Both the position numbers and the translations under genes were made by a program. Below the pieces are notes generated by a model. That model made no database searches and had not been told where the DNA came from. It saw only the letters and a program-made list of their open reading frames with translations. A DNA stretch of 64,000 bases, from assembly GCA_011050525.1 (NCBI GenBank), contig DRFO01000006.1, positions 43,631-107,630 of the forward strand. The letters are read 5' to 3'. Shown in pieces: positions 56,331-64,000 of this stretch; within the stretch, counting starts at the first letter, position 1; every line of letters starts with the position of its first letter. Source of the stretch: Halopseudomonas xinjiangensis. GTDB taxonomy: Bacteria > Pseudomonadota > Gammaproteobacteria > Pseudomonadales > Pseudomonadaceae.

Positions 56331-58106
56331 GTGTCATTCAACCACTATTACCAAAGCGAATTGACTGCCCTGCGCCAGCAAGGCAAACGGTTTGCCGAAC
56401 GCAGCCCTGCTCTGGCGCCTTTTCTCGGCCAGAGCGGGCGTGATCCCGATGTAGAGCGTCTGCTGGAAGGCTTTGCCTTTTTAACCGGACGGCTTCGGCA
56501 GAAGCTGGACGATGAGCTTCCAGAACTGACGCACTCGCTGATGCATCTTCTGTGGCCAAACTACATGCGACCCCTGCCAGCATTCAGCATGCTGCAGTTC
56601 GATCCCCTGACACAGCCCGGCCCGGCGCTGGTTGTCAAACGTGATACACCGGTGGAATCCAAGCCCATCGATGACGTCACCTGCCATTTCCGCACTACCT
56701 ACACCACCGACGTATTGCCGTTGGCCCTCACCAGGCTGGATTATTCAGTCAAGGGCGACGGAGCATTGCTTAGTCTGCGGCTGGCCATGACCGCCGATGG
56801 ACGGCTCGGTGAGCTCAACCTTCGACGGCTTCGGCTGCATCTGGCGGGCGAGCGCTATATCAGCCAGACACTGTATCTCAGCCTGCTGCGCCACGTGAAC
56901 TGCGTAACGCTGGTATTGACGGGGGCGGATGGCAAACCGCTGAGCGAGGCCGCGGAGCTGAAAATCGGTGCCGAGAATCTCACTCCGGTGGGCTTTGCCG
57001 AAGACGAGGCACTGATTCCCTACCCGCTCAATACATTCCGCGGCTATCGCTACCTGCAGGAATATTTTGCCTTTCAGGAGAAGTTTCTCTTCGTCGATCT
57101 CAACGGTATGGATGCCATCAACAGCCTTCCGGCGGAACTGATCGAACAGGCGCGGGGCATTGAGTTGCGTTTCGATATTCGCAAGTCCGGCTTGCAGCAC
57201 ATCCGTCCCACCCTGGATAACGTCAGGTTGTATTGCACGCCGGTAGTAAATCTGTTCAGCCATGACGCCACGCCCATACGGCTGGACGGGCGGCAGGATC
57301 AATACCTGCTGCGTCCGGCCAAATTTGCCAGCGGGCATTGCGGCGTATTTTCAGTGGATCGCGTTACCGGCTGGAAACCCGGCGGCATGGGCTATGAGGA
57401 ATACGTTCCGTTCGAATCCTTCGAACATGATGCGAGCTTCGATGTGCCCGAAGCGCGGCCCCATTACAGCTTGCGCCAGCAACCTTCCCTGCTAGGCGAT
57501 GGCCAGGATACCTACCTCAGCTTCGGGCTACGCAGCATCATTAAGCATGAGACACTTTCAGTCGAGCTGACCTGCACCAACCAGAACCTGCCGCAGCAAC
57601 TGGCACTGGGAGACATCTGCCGACGCAGTGAAGGCACTCCCGAGTTCCTCGCATTTCGCAACATCAGTCCGGTGACCCCGACCTATGCACCGCCATTGCA
57701 TGAAGACTTTTTATGGAAGCTGATCAGCAACATGTCGCTGAACTATCTTTCCCTGGCCAACGTCGAGGCACTGAAAGTCATTCTGGAAACCTATGACCTG
57801 CCCCGCCATTACGATCAGCACGCTGCCAAGGTCAGCCAACGCCTGCTTGGTGGACTCAAAGGTATCAGCCATCGGCACGTTGACCGCCTGCATAAAGGCT
57901 TGCCGGTTCGAGGTGTACGAACCGAACTGATCATGGACCAGGACGGTTATCTGGGAGAAGGCGATCTGTTCGTCTTCGCGTCGGTACTCAACGAATTTTT
58001 TGCACTCTACGCCAGCCTCAACTCGTACCACGAGTTGCTGGTCAAAAGCACGCAGGGAGAGGTGTATCAATGGACGTCAAGGATGGGGCAGCAGCCCCTG
58101 CTTTGA
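56331..58106 (+). CDS. tssF: T6SS baseplate protein TssF
   Basis: The 591-residue baseplate wedge protein. The start is GTG 56331 with AAGGA upstream; it begins MSFNHYYQSELTALRQQGKR, the usual family opening. Further signatures are HSLMHLLWPNYMRPLPAFSM, FRGYRYLQEYFAFQEKFLF, and GLPVRGVRTELIMDQDGYLG near the C terminus. It overlaps tssG by 37 bp. Confidence 0.96.
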   Translation: MSFNHYYQSELTALRQQGKRFAERSPALAPFLGQSGRDPDVERLLEGFAFLTGRLRQKLDDELPELTHSLMHLLWPNYMRPLPAFSMLQFDPLTQPGPALVVKRDTPVESKPIDDVTCHFRTTYTTDVLPLALTRLDYSVKGDGALLSLRLAMTADGRLGELNLRRLRLHLAGERYISQTLYLSLLRHVNCVTLVLTGADGKPLSEAAELKIGAENLTPVGFAEDEALIPYPLNTFRGYRYLQEYFAFQEKFLFVDLNGMDAINSLPAELIEQARGIELRFDIRKSGLQHIRPTLDNVRLYCTPVVNLFSHDATPIRLDGRQDQYLLRPAKFASGHCGVFSVDRVTGWKPGGMGYEEYVPFESFEHDASFDVPEARPHYSLRQQPSLLGDGQDTYLSFGLRSIIKHETLSVELTCTNQNLPQQLALGDICRRSEGTPEFLAFRNISPVTPTYAPPLHEDFLWKLISNMSLNYLSLANVEALKVILETYDLPRHYDQHAAKVSQRLLGGLKGISHRHVDRLHKGLPVRGVRTELIMDQDGYLGEGDLFVFASVLNEFFALYASLNSYHELLVKSTQGEVYQWTSRMGQQPLL

Positions 58107-59077
58107 AGCGGCTCAGCCGTGGCATCCGCGAGTACAGCCTGTTTCAGGGTGTGCTGCTGGTGCTGGATCATCTGCGCCAGGCACATCCGCAATACGAGGA
58201 TGAAGCGCTGTATGACCTGTTGGAATTCCAGGCCAATCCGAGCATGGGTTTTCCTGGCAGCGATATAGAGGAGGTCGAATTTTTTACCGAAGAAGGTGAA
58301 CTGCGTGCACGTCTGCGGGTAAATCTGATCAGCCTGTTTGGCGCGGGCTCGCCGATTCCGGCGTTCTACGGCGAACAGGCGCTGGGTGAAACAACCGACG
58401 GCAATCCGACCCGGGTTTTTCTGGATCTGTTCAACAGCCGCTTGCAGCGGTTGATGCTGCCGATATGGCAGAAGTATCGCTATCGCGCACGGTTTACATC
58501 AGGCGCACGGGACCCTTTTTCCGCTCAGTTGTTTGCGTTGATGGGACTTGGCGGCGAGACCATACGCGGTGCGTCAGAGCTCAACTGGAAGCGCCTGCTG
58601 CCCTACCTGGGTCTGTTGAGCATGCGCGCCCAGTCGGCCGCCTTGATCGAATCGGTATTGCGGTTTTATTTCAAGCATCCGGATCTGCGTATCGAACAGT
58701 GTCTGGAACGGCGGGTAGACATACTCGATGACCAACGCAACCGCCTGGGTCTGGCCAACAGTGCGCTAGGCACCAGTCTGGTGTTGGGCGACACAGTGCG
58801 CGACCGTAGCGGCAAATTTCGTATTCATATCCGTCAGCTCAGTTGGGACCGTTTCCACGAATTCTTGCCGGTCGGCAGCGCATATCAGCCTCTGTGCGCG
58901 CTGGTGCGCTTCACCCTGCGCGCGCCACTTGATTACGACATCAGATTGCAGCTACGGCAGGACGATATACGGGATCTGCGCCTTGGCGCGCAGAACCCAT
59001 GCCGTCTGGGGTGGACCAGTTGGCTCGGCCTGAAGAATGCCGATGCGGTGGTTACCATTGGCAGCCCGTCTCATTAA
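58070..59077 (+). CDS. tssG: T6SS baseplate protein TssG
   Basis: The 335-residue partner of TssF in the baseplate wedge. Landmarks are YSLFQGVLLVLDHLRQAHP at the start, EVEFFTEEGELRARLRVNLI, LFGAGSPIPAFYGEQAL and RIHIRQLSWDRFHEFLPVGS. ATG 58070 lies within the last codons of tssF, a typical overlap. Confidence 0.95.
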   Translation: MDVKDGAAAPALKRLSRGIREYSLFQGVLLVLDHLRQAHPQYEDEALYDLLEFQANPSMGFPGSDIEEVEFFTEEGELRARLRVNLISLFGAGSPIPAFYGEQALGETTDGNPTRVFLDLFNSRLQRLMLPIWQKYRYRARFTSGARDPFSAQLFALMGLGGETIRGASELNWKRLLPYLGLLSMRAQSAALIESVLRFYFKHPDLRIEQCLERRVDILDDQRNRLGLANSALGTSLVLGDTVRDRSGKFRIHIRQLSWDRFHEFLPVGSAYQPLCALVRFTLRAPLDYDIRLQLRQDDIRDLRLGAQNPCRLGWTSWLGLKNADAVVTIGSPSH

Positions 59078-59090
59078 GGAATGATGAACA

Positions 59091-61694
59091 ATGACAAACA
59101 TTGATTTGCAACAACTGGTCCAGGCCCTCGACGCGGACAGCCGTCGTGATCTGGAAATGGCCGCAGAACGCTGCGTCGCACGCGGCGGAAATCAGGTTTT
59201 GGTGGAGGATCTACTGGCGGGTCTGCTGGAGCGGAACGACAGCCTGCTGGTACGCGCCCTGCAAGACGCCGAAATCCAAACCGCAGAGCTGAGCCAGGCA
59301 TTGCGCACCAGCGTTCAACATAGCGAATCCAGCAACCCGGTGTTCTCCGTCGAGCTGGTTCAATGGCTACAGGATGCATTGCTGGTTGCCAATCTGGAAC
59401 TTCATGCCAGCCAGATAGCTCAGGCCGCCCTGTTATTGGCGCTGTTGCGCAATCCGATGCGCTATGCCGGCACTCGCTATCATCCGCTTCTGGCCCGTAT
59501 TGATGCTGACCGCCTACGGGATTTCGCCCTGTCCGAGCAGGCGCCTGCGGTCACTCCCCGCCCGATAGAAGCCGAATCAGCGCTGCAACGCTTTACCCAT
59601 AACTTCACCCAGCAAGCCCGCGACGGCAAGCTGGATCCGGTATTGTGCCGCGATGTCCCGATCCGGCAGATGATTGATATCCTCGCTCGCCGCCGCAAGA
59701 ACAACCCCATTGTGGTCGGTGAAGCGGGCGTCGGTAAAACCGCGCTCGTTGAAGGCCTGGCGTTGCGCATTGCCGCCTCCGAAGTTCCTGCTGCGCTGCA
59801 GGGTGTCGAACTGCTGTGTCTTGATCTCGGTCTGCTCCAGGCAGGCGCAAGCGTCAAGGGTGAGTTCGAGCGACGCCTGCAAGGTGTTATTGACGAGGTC
59901 AAGGCATCAGCCAAACCGGTCATACTTTTTATCGACGAAGCCCATACCATGATCGGCGCCGGCGGGCAGGCCGGCAGCAACGATGCTGCCAACCTGTTGA
60001 AACCGGCCCTGGCCCGCGGCGAACTGCGCACCATTGCCGCGACCACCTGGAGTGAATACAAAAAGTACTTCGAAAAGGACCCGGCGCTTGCCCGGCGTTT
60101 TCAACCGGTCCAGGTGCAAGAACCTAGTGTCGAGGAAGCGATAACCATCCTGCGCGGTCTGGCTCCTGTTTATGAAGCCAGCCACGGAATCTACCTGCGC
60201 GACGACGCAGTGATCGCCTGCGCCGAACTCTCAGCCCGCTACCTTACGGGACGCCAGCTGCCGGACAAGGCAGTCGACGTTCTCGATACCGCCTGTGCAC
60301 GGGTGCGCATCAGTCTGGCCGCCGCCCCGGATGCAGTAGAAGCGTTGCGGACCGAGCTCGCCGAAGGCGAGCGCCAGCGCGATGCAATGCGCCGTGACCA
60401 TGACGCCGGGCTAAGCGTAGACAGCGTCTTGCTGGATCGTCTGGAAACCCGTTTGCTCGCAGCTGGTTGCGAGCTGAGTGCAGTGTCTGAGCGCTGGCAC
60501 GTACAGCGTCAGCTGGTTGAAAAACTGTTCGATCTACGCAAGCAGTGCACAGAATTGCGCAATGCAGCGGCGTCGCCAGTCACTGTCAATACCAAGCAAC
60601 AACAGACGCTGCCACAGCTTGAAGAACTGCTGCAGCAAACCCAGCATCAATTGGCCGCGGCACAGGCCGAAGAACGTCTGGTTAGCCATGAAGTCTGCCC
60701 ACGGCTGGTGGCTGAGGTGATCAGCCACTGGACGGGAGTTCCGTTATCCCAGCTTGCCAGAGAACATAACGAAAGCGTGACGCGTTTTGCTGTGCAGCTA
60801 CACGCCCATGTACGCGGCCAGCAACAAGCTATTCAGGCGCTGGATCGTGCCATGCGCGCCACGGCTGCCGGGCTGAACAAAGCCGATGCGCCCGTCGGGG
60901 TGTTCCTGCTGGTCGGACCAAGCGGTGTGGGCAAAACCGAAACCGCCCTGGCGCTTGCCGATCTGTTGTATGGCGGGGAGCGCTTTCTGACCACCATCAA
61001 CATGTCGGAGTTTCAGGAAAAACACAGCGTTTCTCGGCTTATCGGAGCGCCGCCCGGTTATGTCGGGTACGGCGAAGGCGGCATGCTGACCGAGGCGGTG
61101 AGGCAGAAGCCCTATTCGGTGATACTGCTGGACGAGGTAGAAAAGGCCGACCCGGACGTCCTCAACATCTTCTATCAAATCTTTGACAAAGGCGTAGCCA
61201 ACGATGGTGAAGGGCGTGAGATCAATTTCCGCAATACGCTGATCCTGATGACGTCCAACCTCGCTAGCGAGCGCATTCTGACTCTCTGCAGCAACGGCGA
61301 ACGCCCCGAGGCGGAAGAGTTGGAACAGGCCATCCGGCCGATCCTTACCCAACATTTCAAACCTGCGTTGCTGGCCCGGATGAACGTAGTGCCCTACTTC
61401 CCCGTGGAAGGCGAAGTGCTGGAGGAGCTCATCGTCCTGAAGCTGGCGCGTTTCGGTGAGCGATTGCAGCGGCGCAAGCTCACCTTCTCCCACTGCGACG
61501 ATCTGGTTCGCCATTTTGCCCAACGCTGCAGTCACGGCGACAGCGGTGCCCGTCTTATCGATCATCTGATAGATAGGCACCTGCAGCCGCTGGCAGTGGA
61601 TCGTCTGCTGGCCGCCATGGCCTCCGGTGAAAGGCTGCAGCAGGTCCATGCCACACTGGATAGCCAAGGGGCCGTTATCTGTGAGTTCGCTTAA
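59091..61694 (+). CDS. tssH: T6SS AAA+ ATPase TssH/ClpV
   Basis: A Clp/Hsp100 ATPase that disassembles the contracted TssBC sheath. The 867-residue protein has an N-terminal Clp-repeat domain (1-150) and two AAA+ modules. Walker A sites are GEAGVGKTALVEG near residue 206 and GPSGVGKTETALAL near 607; Walker B segments are ILFIDEAHTM and VILLDEVEKADP. The middle domain is coiled coil. It lies 13 bp after tssG. Confidence 0.96.
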   Translation: MTNIDLQQLVQALDADSRRDLEMAAERCVARGGNQVLVEDLLAGLLERNDSLLVRALQDAEIQTAELSQALRTSVQHSESSNPVFSVELVQWLQDALLVANLELHASQIAQAALLLALLRNPMRYAGTRYHPLLARIDADRLRDFALSEQAPAVTPRPIEAESALQRFTHNFTQQARDGKLDPVLCRDVPIRQMIDILARRRKNNPIVVGEAGVGKTALVEGLALRIAASEVPAALQGVELLCLDLGLLQAGASVKGEFERRLQGVIDEVKASAKPVILFIDEAHTMIGAGGQAGSNDAANLLKPALARGELRTIAATTWSEYKKYFEKDPALARRFQPVQVQEPSVEEAITILRGLAPVYEASHGIYLRDDAVIACAELSARYLTGRQLPDKAVDVLDTACARVRISLAAAPDAVEALRTELAEGERQRDAMRRDHDAGLSVDSVLLDRLETRLLAAGCELSAVSERWHVQRQLVEKLFDLRKQCTELRNAAASPVTVNTKQQQTLPQLEELLQQTQHQLAAAQAEERLVSHEVCPRLVAEVISHWTGVPLSQLAREHNESVTRFAVQLHAHVRGQQQAIQALDRAMRATAAGLNKADAPVGVFLLVGPSGVGKTETALALADLLYGGERFLTTINMSEFQEKHSVSRLIGAPPGYVGYGEGGMLTEAVRQKPYSVILLDEVEKADPDVLNIFYQIFDKGVANDGEGREINFRNTLILMTSNLASERILTLCSNGERPEAEELEQAIRPILTQHFKPALLARMNVVPYFPVEGEVLEELIVLKLARFGERLQRRKLTFSHCDDLVRHFAQRCSHGDSGARLIDHLIDRHLQPLAVDRLLAAMASGERLQQVHATLDSQGAVICEFA

Positions 61695-61707
61695 AGTGGT
61701 CCCGCCC

Positions 61708-63249
61708 ATGTTCAGCCAGATGGCGCAGCCGCTGCGCTATGCCGAAGCGCTGCTTGAGCGGCTGGCCAGGCTCAGCGGCCGGGCAAATCGTGAAGGCCTG
61801 CTCAACGGCCTGGTAGAGTCCGCGGCGCAGCTGTCTGATTGTGAACTCAGCCAGCTTTACCTGTTGGACGACACCCACACCCGCCTGACCCTCTCGGCAG
61901 AGTGGCTGGACGGTGCTGAACAATCCCTCTGCCCTACCAGTCTGCCCAGCGACTATCACGCCGAGCAACTATTGCAGTTCTGTCTCTGCCAGAACCAGGT
62001 GCTAAGCCTTCCGGCACTCGACACCAGCGTCTACGACACCCAATTCCTGCCCGTTGCCACGCGATCCTGGCGCAGCCTGCTATGCCTGCCATTGCTCAAT
62101 GCGAACCAGGAAATAGGTGGTTTGCTGCTGGTTTCCAGCCGTGCTCAACAGGATCTGCAACGTTTCACCGAATCGCTGGCCTTGCTTGGCCGCTGCGTGC
62201 TGGCCCAGTTGTATCTTTTGCAACGTTTTGGTGTTCAACCGCTTGCGGCTACCGAAATACAGAGCGTTCCTTGCGCCAGCGGGTATGGGCTGATTGGCGA
62301 AAGCCCGAAAATGCGTACTGTCTATCAGTTGATCAGCAAGGTCTTGCACAATTCGGTGAGCGTGCTGCTGACAGGTGAAACCGGAACCGGCAAGGAACTG
62401 GTAGCCCAGGCGATTCACGACTGCGGATCCCGTCGCAGCAAGCCGTTCGTGGTTCAGAACTGCGCTGCCCTGCCGGAAAACTTGCTGGAAAGCGAATTGT
62501 TCGGTTACCGCAAGGGCGCTTTTACTGGCGCTGACCGGGACCGCAAGGGGCTGCTTGATCAGGCCGATGGCGGCACATTGTTTCTCGATGAAATAGGCGA
62601 TATGCCTCTCGCCTTGCAAGCCAAGCTGCTGCGATTTTTGCAGGAGGGCGAGGTCCGTCCACTGGGCACCAACGATACCCACAAAGTTGACGTGCGGGTT
62701 CTAGCCGCCACGCATTGCGACCTGCGAGCGCTCGTTACGCAGGGTCGCTTCCGTGAAGATCTGTTCTATCGACTGTCAAACTTTCCAATTGAGCTGCCGC
62801 CCCTGCGCGAGCGCAACGAAGACATCCTGCGCCTGGCACGGCATTTTGCCGACAAAGCCTGCTCGTTTTTGCAACGCCAGCCCTGCGACTGGTCGGACGA
62901 TGCACTACAGCATCTTGCCGCCTATGGCTTTCCCGGCAACGTCCGTGAACTAAAGGGTCTGGTGGAACGCGCCGTACTGCTCTGTGACGACAGCGTGTTG
63001 CTACCAGAACATTTCAACCTGCTTTCCGCCGAGCCACGGGACACTACCCTCACCCTTCGCGAACGAATGGAACTGGTAGAACGCAATCTGCTGATGGACT
63101 GCCTGCGCAAGAACCAGGGCAATCAAACCAGTGCAGCCAGTGAACTGGGTCTGCCCCGCCGCACCCTGCTTTACCGCATGCAGCGGCTGAACATCAATCC
63201 CGCTGAGCTCAAGTTCAAGGAGAGAGCCTGTGTTCAACCCGGCCAATGA
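61708..63249 (+). CDS. T6SS-linked sigma-54 enhancer-binding activator (VasH/Sfa type)
   Basis: A 513-residue bacterial enhancer-binding protein. The N-terminal half (1-180) resembles a GAF sensor ([34 protein letters not shown]). The AAA+ domain shows Walker [13 protein letters not shown], the sigma-54 contact loop GAFTGA, Walker [13 protein letters not shown], and the arginine-finger region. The C-terminal Fis-type helix-turn-helix is [20 protein letters not shown]. The frame opens at 61627 inside tssH, but ATG 61708 starts the GAF region. By position it corresponds to Sfa2 of the P. aeruginosa H2-T6SS, and should activate T6SS genes with RpoN. Confidence 0.93.
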   Translation: MFSQMAQPLRYAEALLERLARLSGRANREGLLNGLVESAAQLSDCELSQLYLLDDTHTRLTLSAEWLDGAEQSLCPTSLPSDYHAEQLLQFCLCQNQVLSLPALDTSVYDTQFLPVATRSWRSLLCLPLLNANQEIGGLLLVSSRAQQDLQRFTESLALLGRCVLAQLYLLQRFGVQPLAATEIQSVPCASGYGLIGESPKMRTVYQLISKVLHNSVSVLLTGETGTGKELVAQAIHDCGSRRSKPFVVQNCAALPENLLESELFGYRKGAFTGADRDRKGLLDQADGGTLFLDEIGDMPLALQAKLLRFLQEGEVRPLGTNDTHKVDVRVLAATHCDLRALVTQGRFREDLFYRLSNFPIELPPLRERNEDILRLARHFADKACSFLQRQPCDWSDDALQHLAAYGFPGNVRELKGLVERAVLLCDDSVLLPEHFNLLSAEPRDTTLTLRERMELVERNLLMDCLRKNQGNQTSAASELGLPRRTLLYRMQRLNINPAELKFKERACVQPGQ

Positions 63250-64000
63250 ATCGCACTTCAACCTGAGCATTAAAGGCATCAAGCACGACTTCAAGGTGCT
63301 GGCATTCACCGGCGACGAAGCCATCTCTCAGCCCTACAGCTTTACCCTGGAACTGGTCAGCGAATACCCCGATCTGGATATCGAAACCTTTCTGCACCAA
63401 CCTGCTTTTCTGGCCTTTGCCGCAGGCGGCAAGGGTGTGCACGGGCTGATCCACAGCATCGCTCAGTCCGAAGCTGGCAAGCGCCTGACCCGTTACCGCA
63501 TCACCCTGGCGCCGCACCTTGCCTATCTGGCGCACCGCACCAACCAGCGGATCTTTCAGCATCTCTCGGTTCCGCAGATCATCGCGCAGGTGTTGCAAGA
63601 GCACGGCATCTTGGGCGATACCCACCGCTTCCAGCTCGGCAGCACCTATCCCGAACGCGACTACTGCACCCAGTACGATGAAACCGACCTGCACTTCATC
63701 CAGCGCCTGTGTGAAGAAGAAGGCATTCACTACCACTTCGAACATAGTCCCGACAGCCATGTGCTGGTGTTTGGTGATGACCAGACCTGCTTTCCCAAGC
63801 TCGCCCCCACAAGCTTTGAACAAGGCAATGGGATGGTGGCCGACGAGCCGGTCATCAAGCGCTTCGCCCTGCGTCTTGAGACAAGACCCAGCCGCGTCAC
63901 CCGCCGCGATTATGATTTCGAAAAGCCGCACCTGCTGCTGGAAGCCGCGCACAAGGCTGAACAGCCAGTCGAAGGCGATCAACCGCTACCACTGCCCGAC
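63230..64000 (+). CDS. vgrG: T6SS spike protein VgrG/TssI, 3' end beyond window
   Basis: The first 257 codons of a VgrG spike protein. GTG 63230 overlaps the activator gene by 20 bp and has a strong AAGGAGAG (63217-63224). The N-terminal gp27-like signatures are clear: EAISQPYSFTLELVSEYPDL, QRIFQHLSVPQIIAQVLQEH, YPERDYCTQYDETDLHFIQR and CEEEGIHYHFEHS. The needle part and any effector domain lie beyond 64000. Tight coupling to the activator gene shows it belongs to this locus rather than being a distant orphan. Confidence 0.96.
   Translation, partial: MFNPANESHFNLSIKGIKHDFKVLAFTGDEAISQPYSFTLELVSEYPDLDIETFLHQPAFLAFAAGGKGVHGLIHSIAQSEAGKRLTRYRITLAPHLAYLAHRTNQRIFQHLSVPQIIAQVLQEHGILGDTHRFQLGSTYPERDYCTQYDETDLHFIQRLCEEEGIHYHFEHSPDSHVLVFGDDQTCFPKLAPTSFEQGNGMVADEPVIKRFALRLETRPSRVTRRDYDFEKPHLLLEAAHKAEQPVEGDQPLPLPD

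Overview
The window looks like a chromosomal segment of a GC-rich gammaproteobacterium of the Pseudomonas lineage (Pseudomonas or Halopseudomonas). The evidence is the gene content and order: nirB-nirD-nasA-cobA, a dienelactone hydrolase next to htpG, sucD-sucC-lpd-sucB-sucA-sdhBADC divergent from gltA, a Pseudomonas-type LdcA decarboxylase, and a PA2779/PA2778-type gene pair. I could not run a search, so the genus is inferred.

Layout. 1-5.4 kb: assimilatory nitrate/nitrite reduction (nirB 3' part, nirD, nasA) and cobA, which makes the sirohaem precursor NirB needs. 5.3-5.9 kb: a ~151-bp tandem repeat with alternating inverted arms that starts inside the cobA 3' end. 5.9-16.5 kb, mostly minus strand: SnoaL-like protein, Atm1-type ABC exporter, a polytopic permease, dienelactone hydrolase, HtpG, an unknown membrane protein, two overlapping hotdog thioesterases, a Gly-Thr repeat lipoprotein, MAPEG and DUF599 proteins. 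16.7-29.7 kb: a TCA block (succinyl-CoA synthetase, 2-oxoglutarate dehydrogenase, succinate dehydrogenase) transcribed leftwards, with citrate synthase divergent. 29.8-41.9 kb: YkgJ-like protein, beta-hydroxyacid dehydrogenase, an RND permease-adaptor-RND permease set, PpnP, a thioesterase and LdcA.

42.0-43.1 kb: six ~163-bp tandem units built from dRS3-like palindromes, followed by a different, degenerate ~20-bp array. 43.2-45.1 kb: tRNA-Ala, tRNA-Glu, tRNA-Ala and gltX, all minus strand. 45.2-51.7 kb: a LysR regulator divergent from an EmrAB-type MFS pump, a PuuB-like oxidase, and a PA2779/PA2778 pair (small exported protein plus C39-like cysteine-peptidase lipoprotein). 51.7-52.2 kb: an AT-rich island with a possible orphan gene and three regularly spaced 18-bp dyads. 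52.2-64.0 kb: the first half of a type VI secretion locus (tssA-B-C-E, a 28-codon PAAR stub, tssF-G-H, a sigma-54 activator, and the start of vgrG), in the same order as the P. aeruginosa H2 locus up to the activator. The membrane complex genes tssJKLM and hcp are not in the window.

Most of the window is conserved housekeeping. The least explained parts are the cobA-end hairpin array, the dRS3-like array with its neighbouring minisatellite, the dyad cluster and orphan ORF in front of the T6SS, and the mini-PAAR. I did not find a clearly new multigene system.
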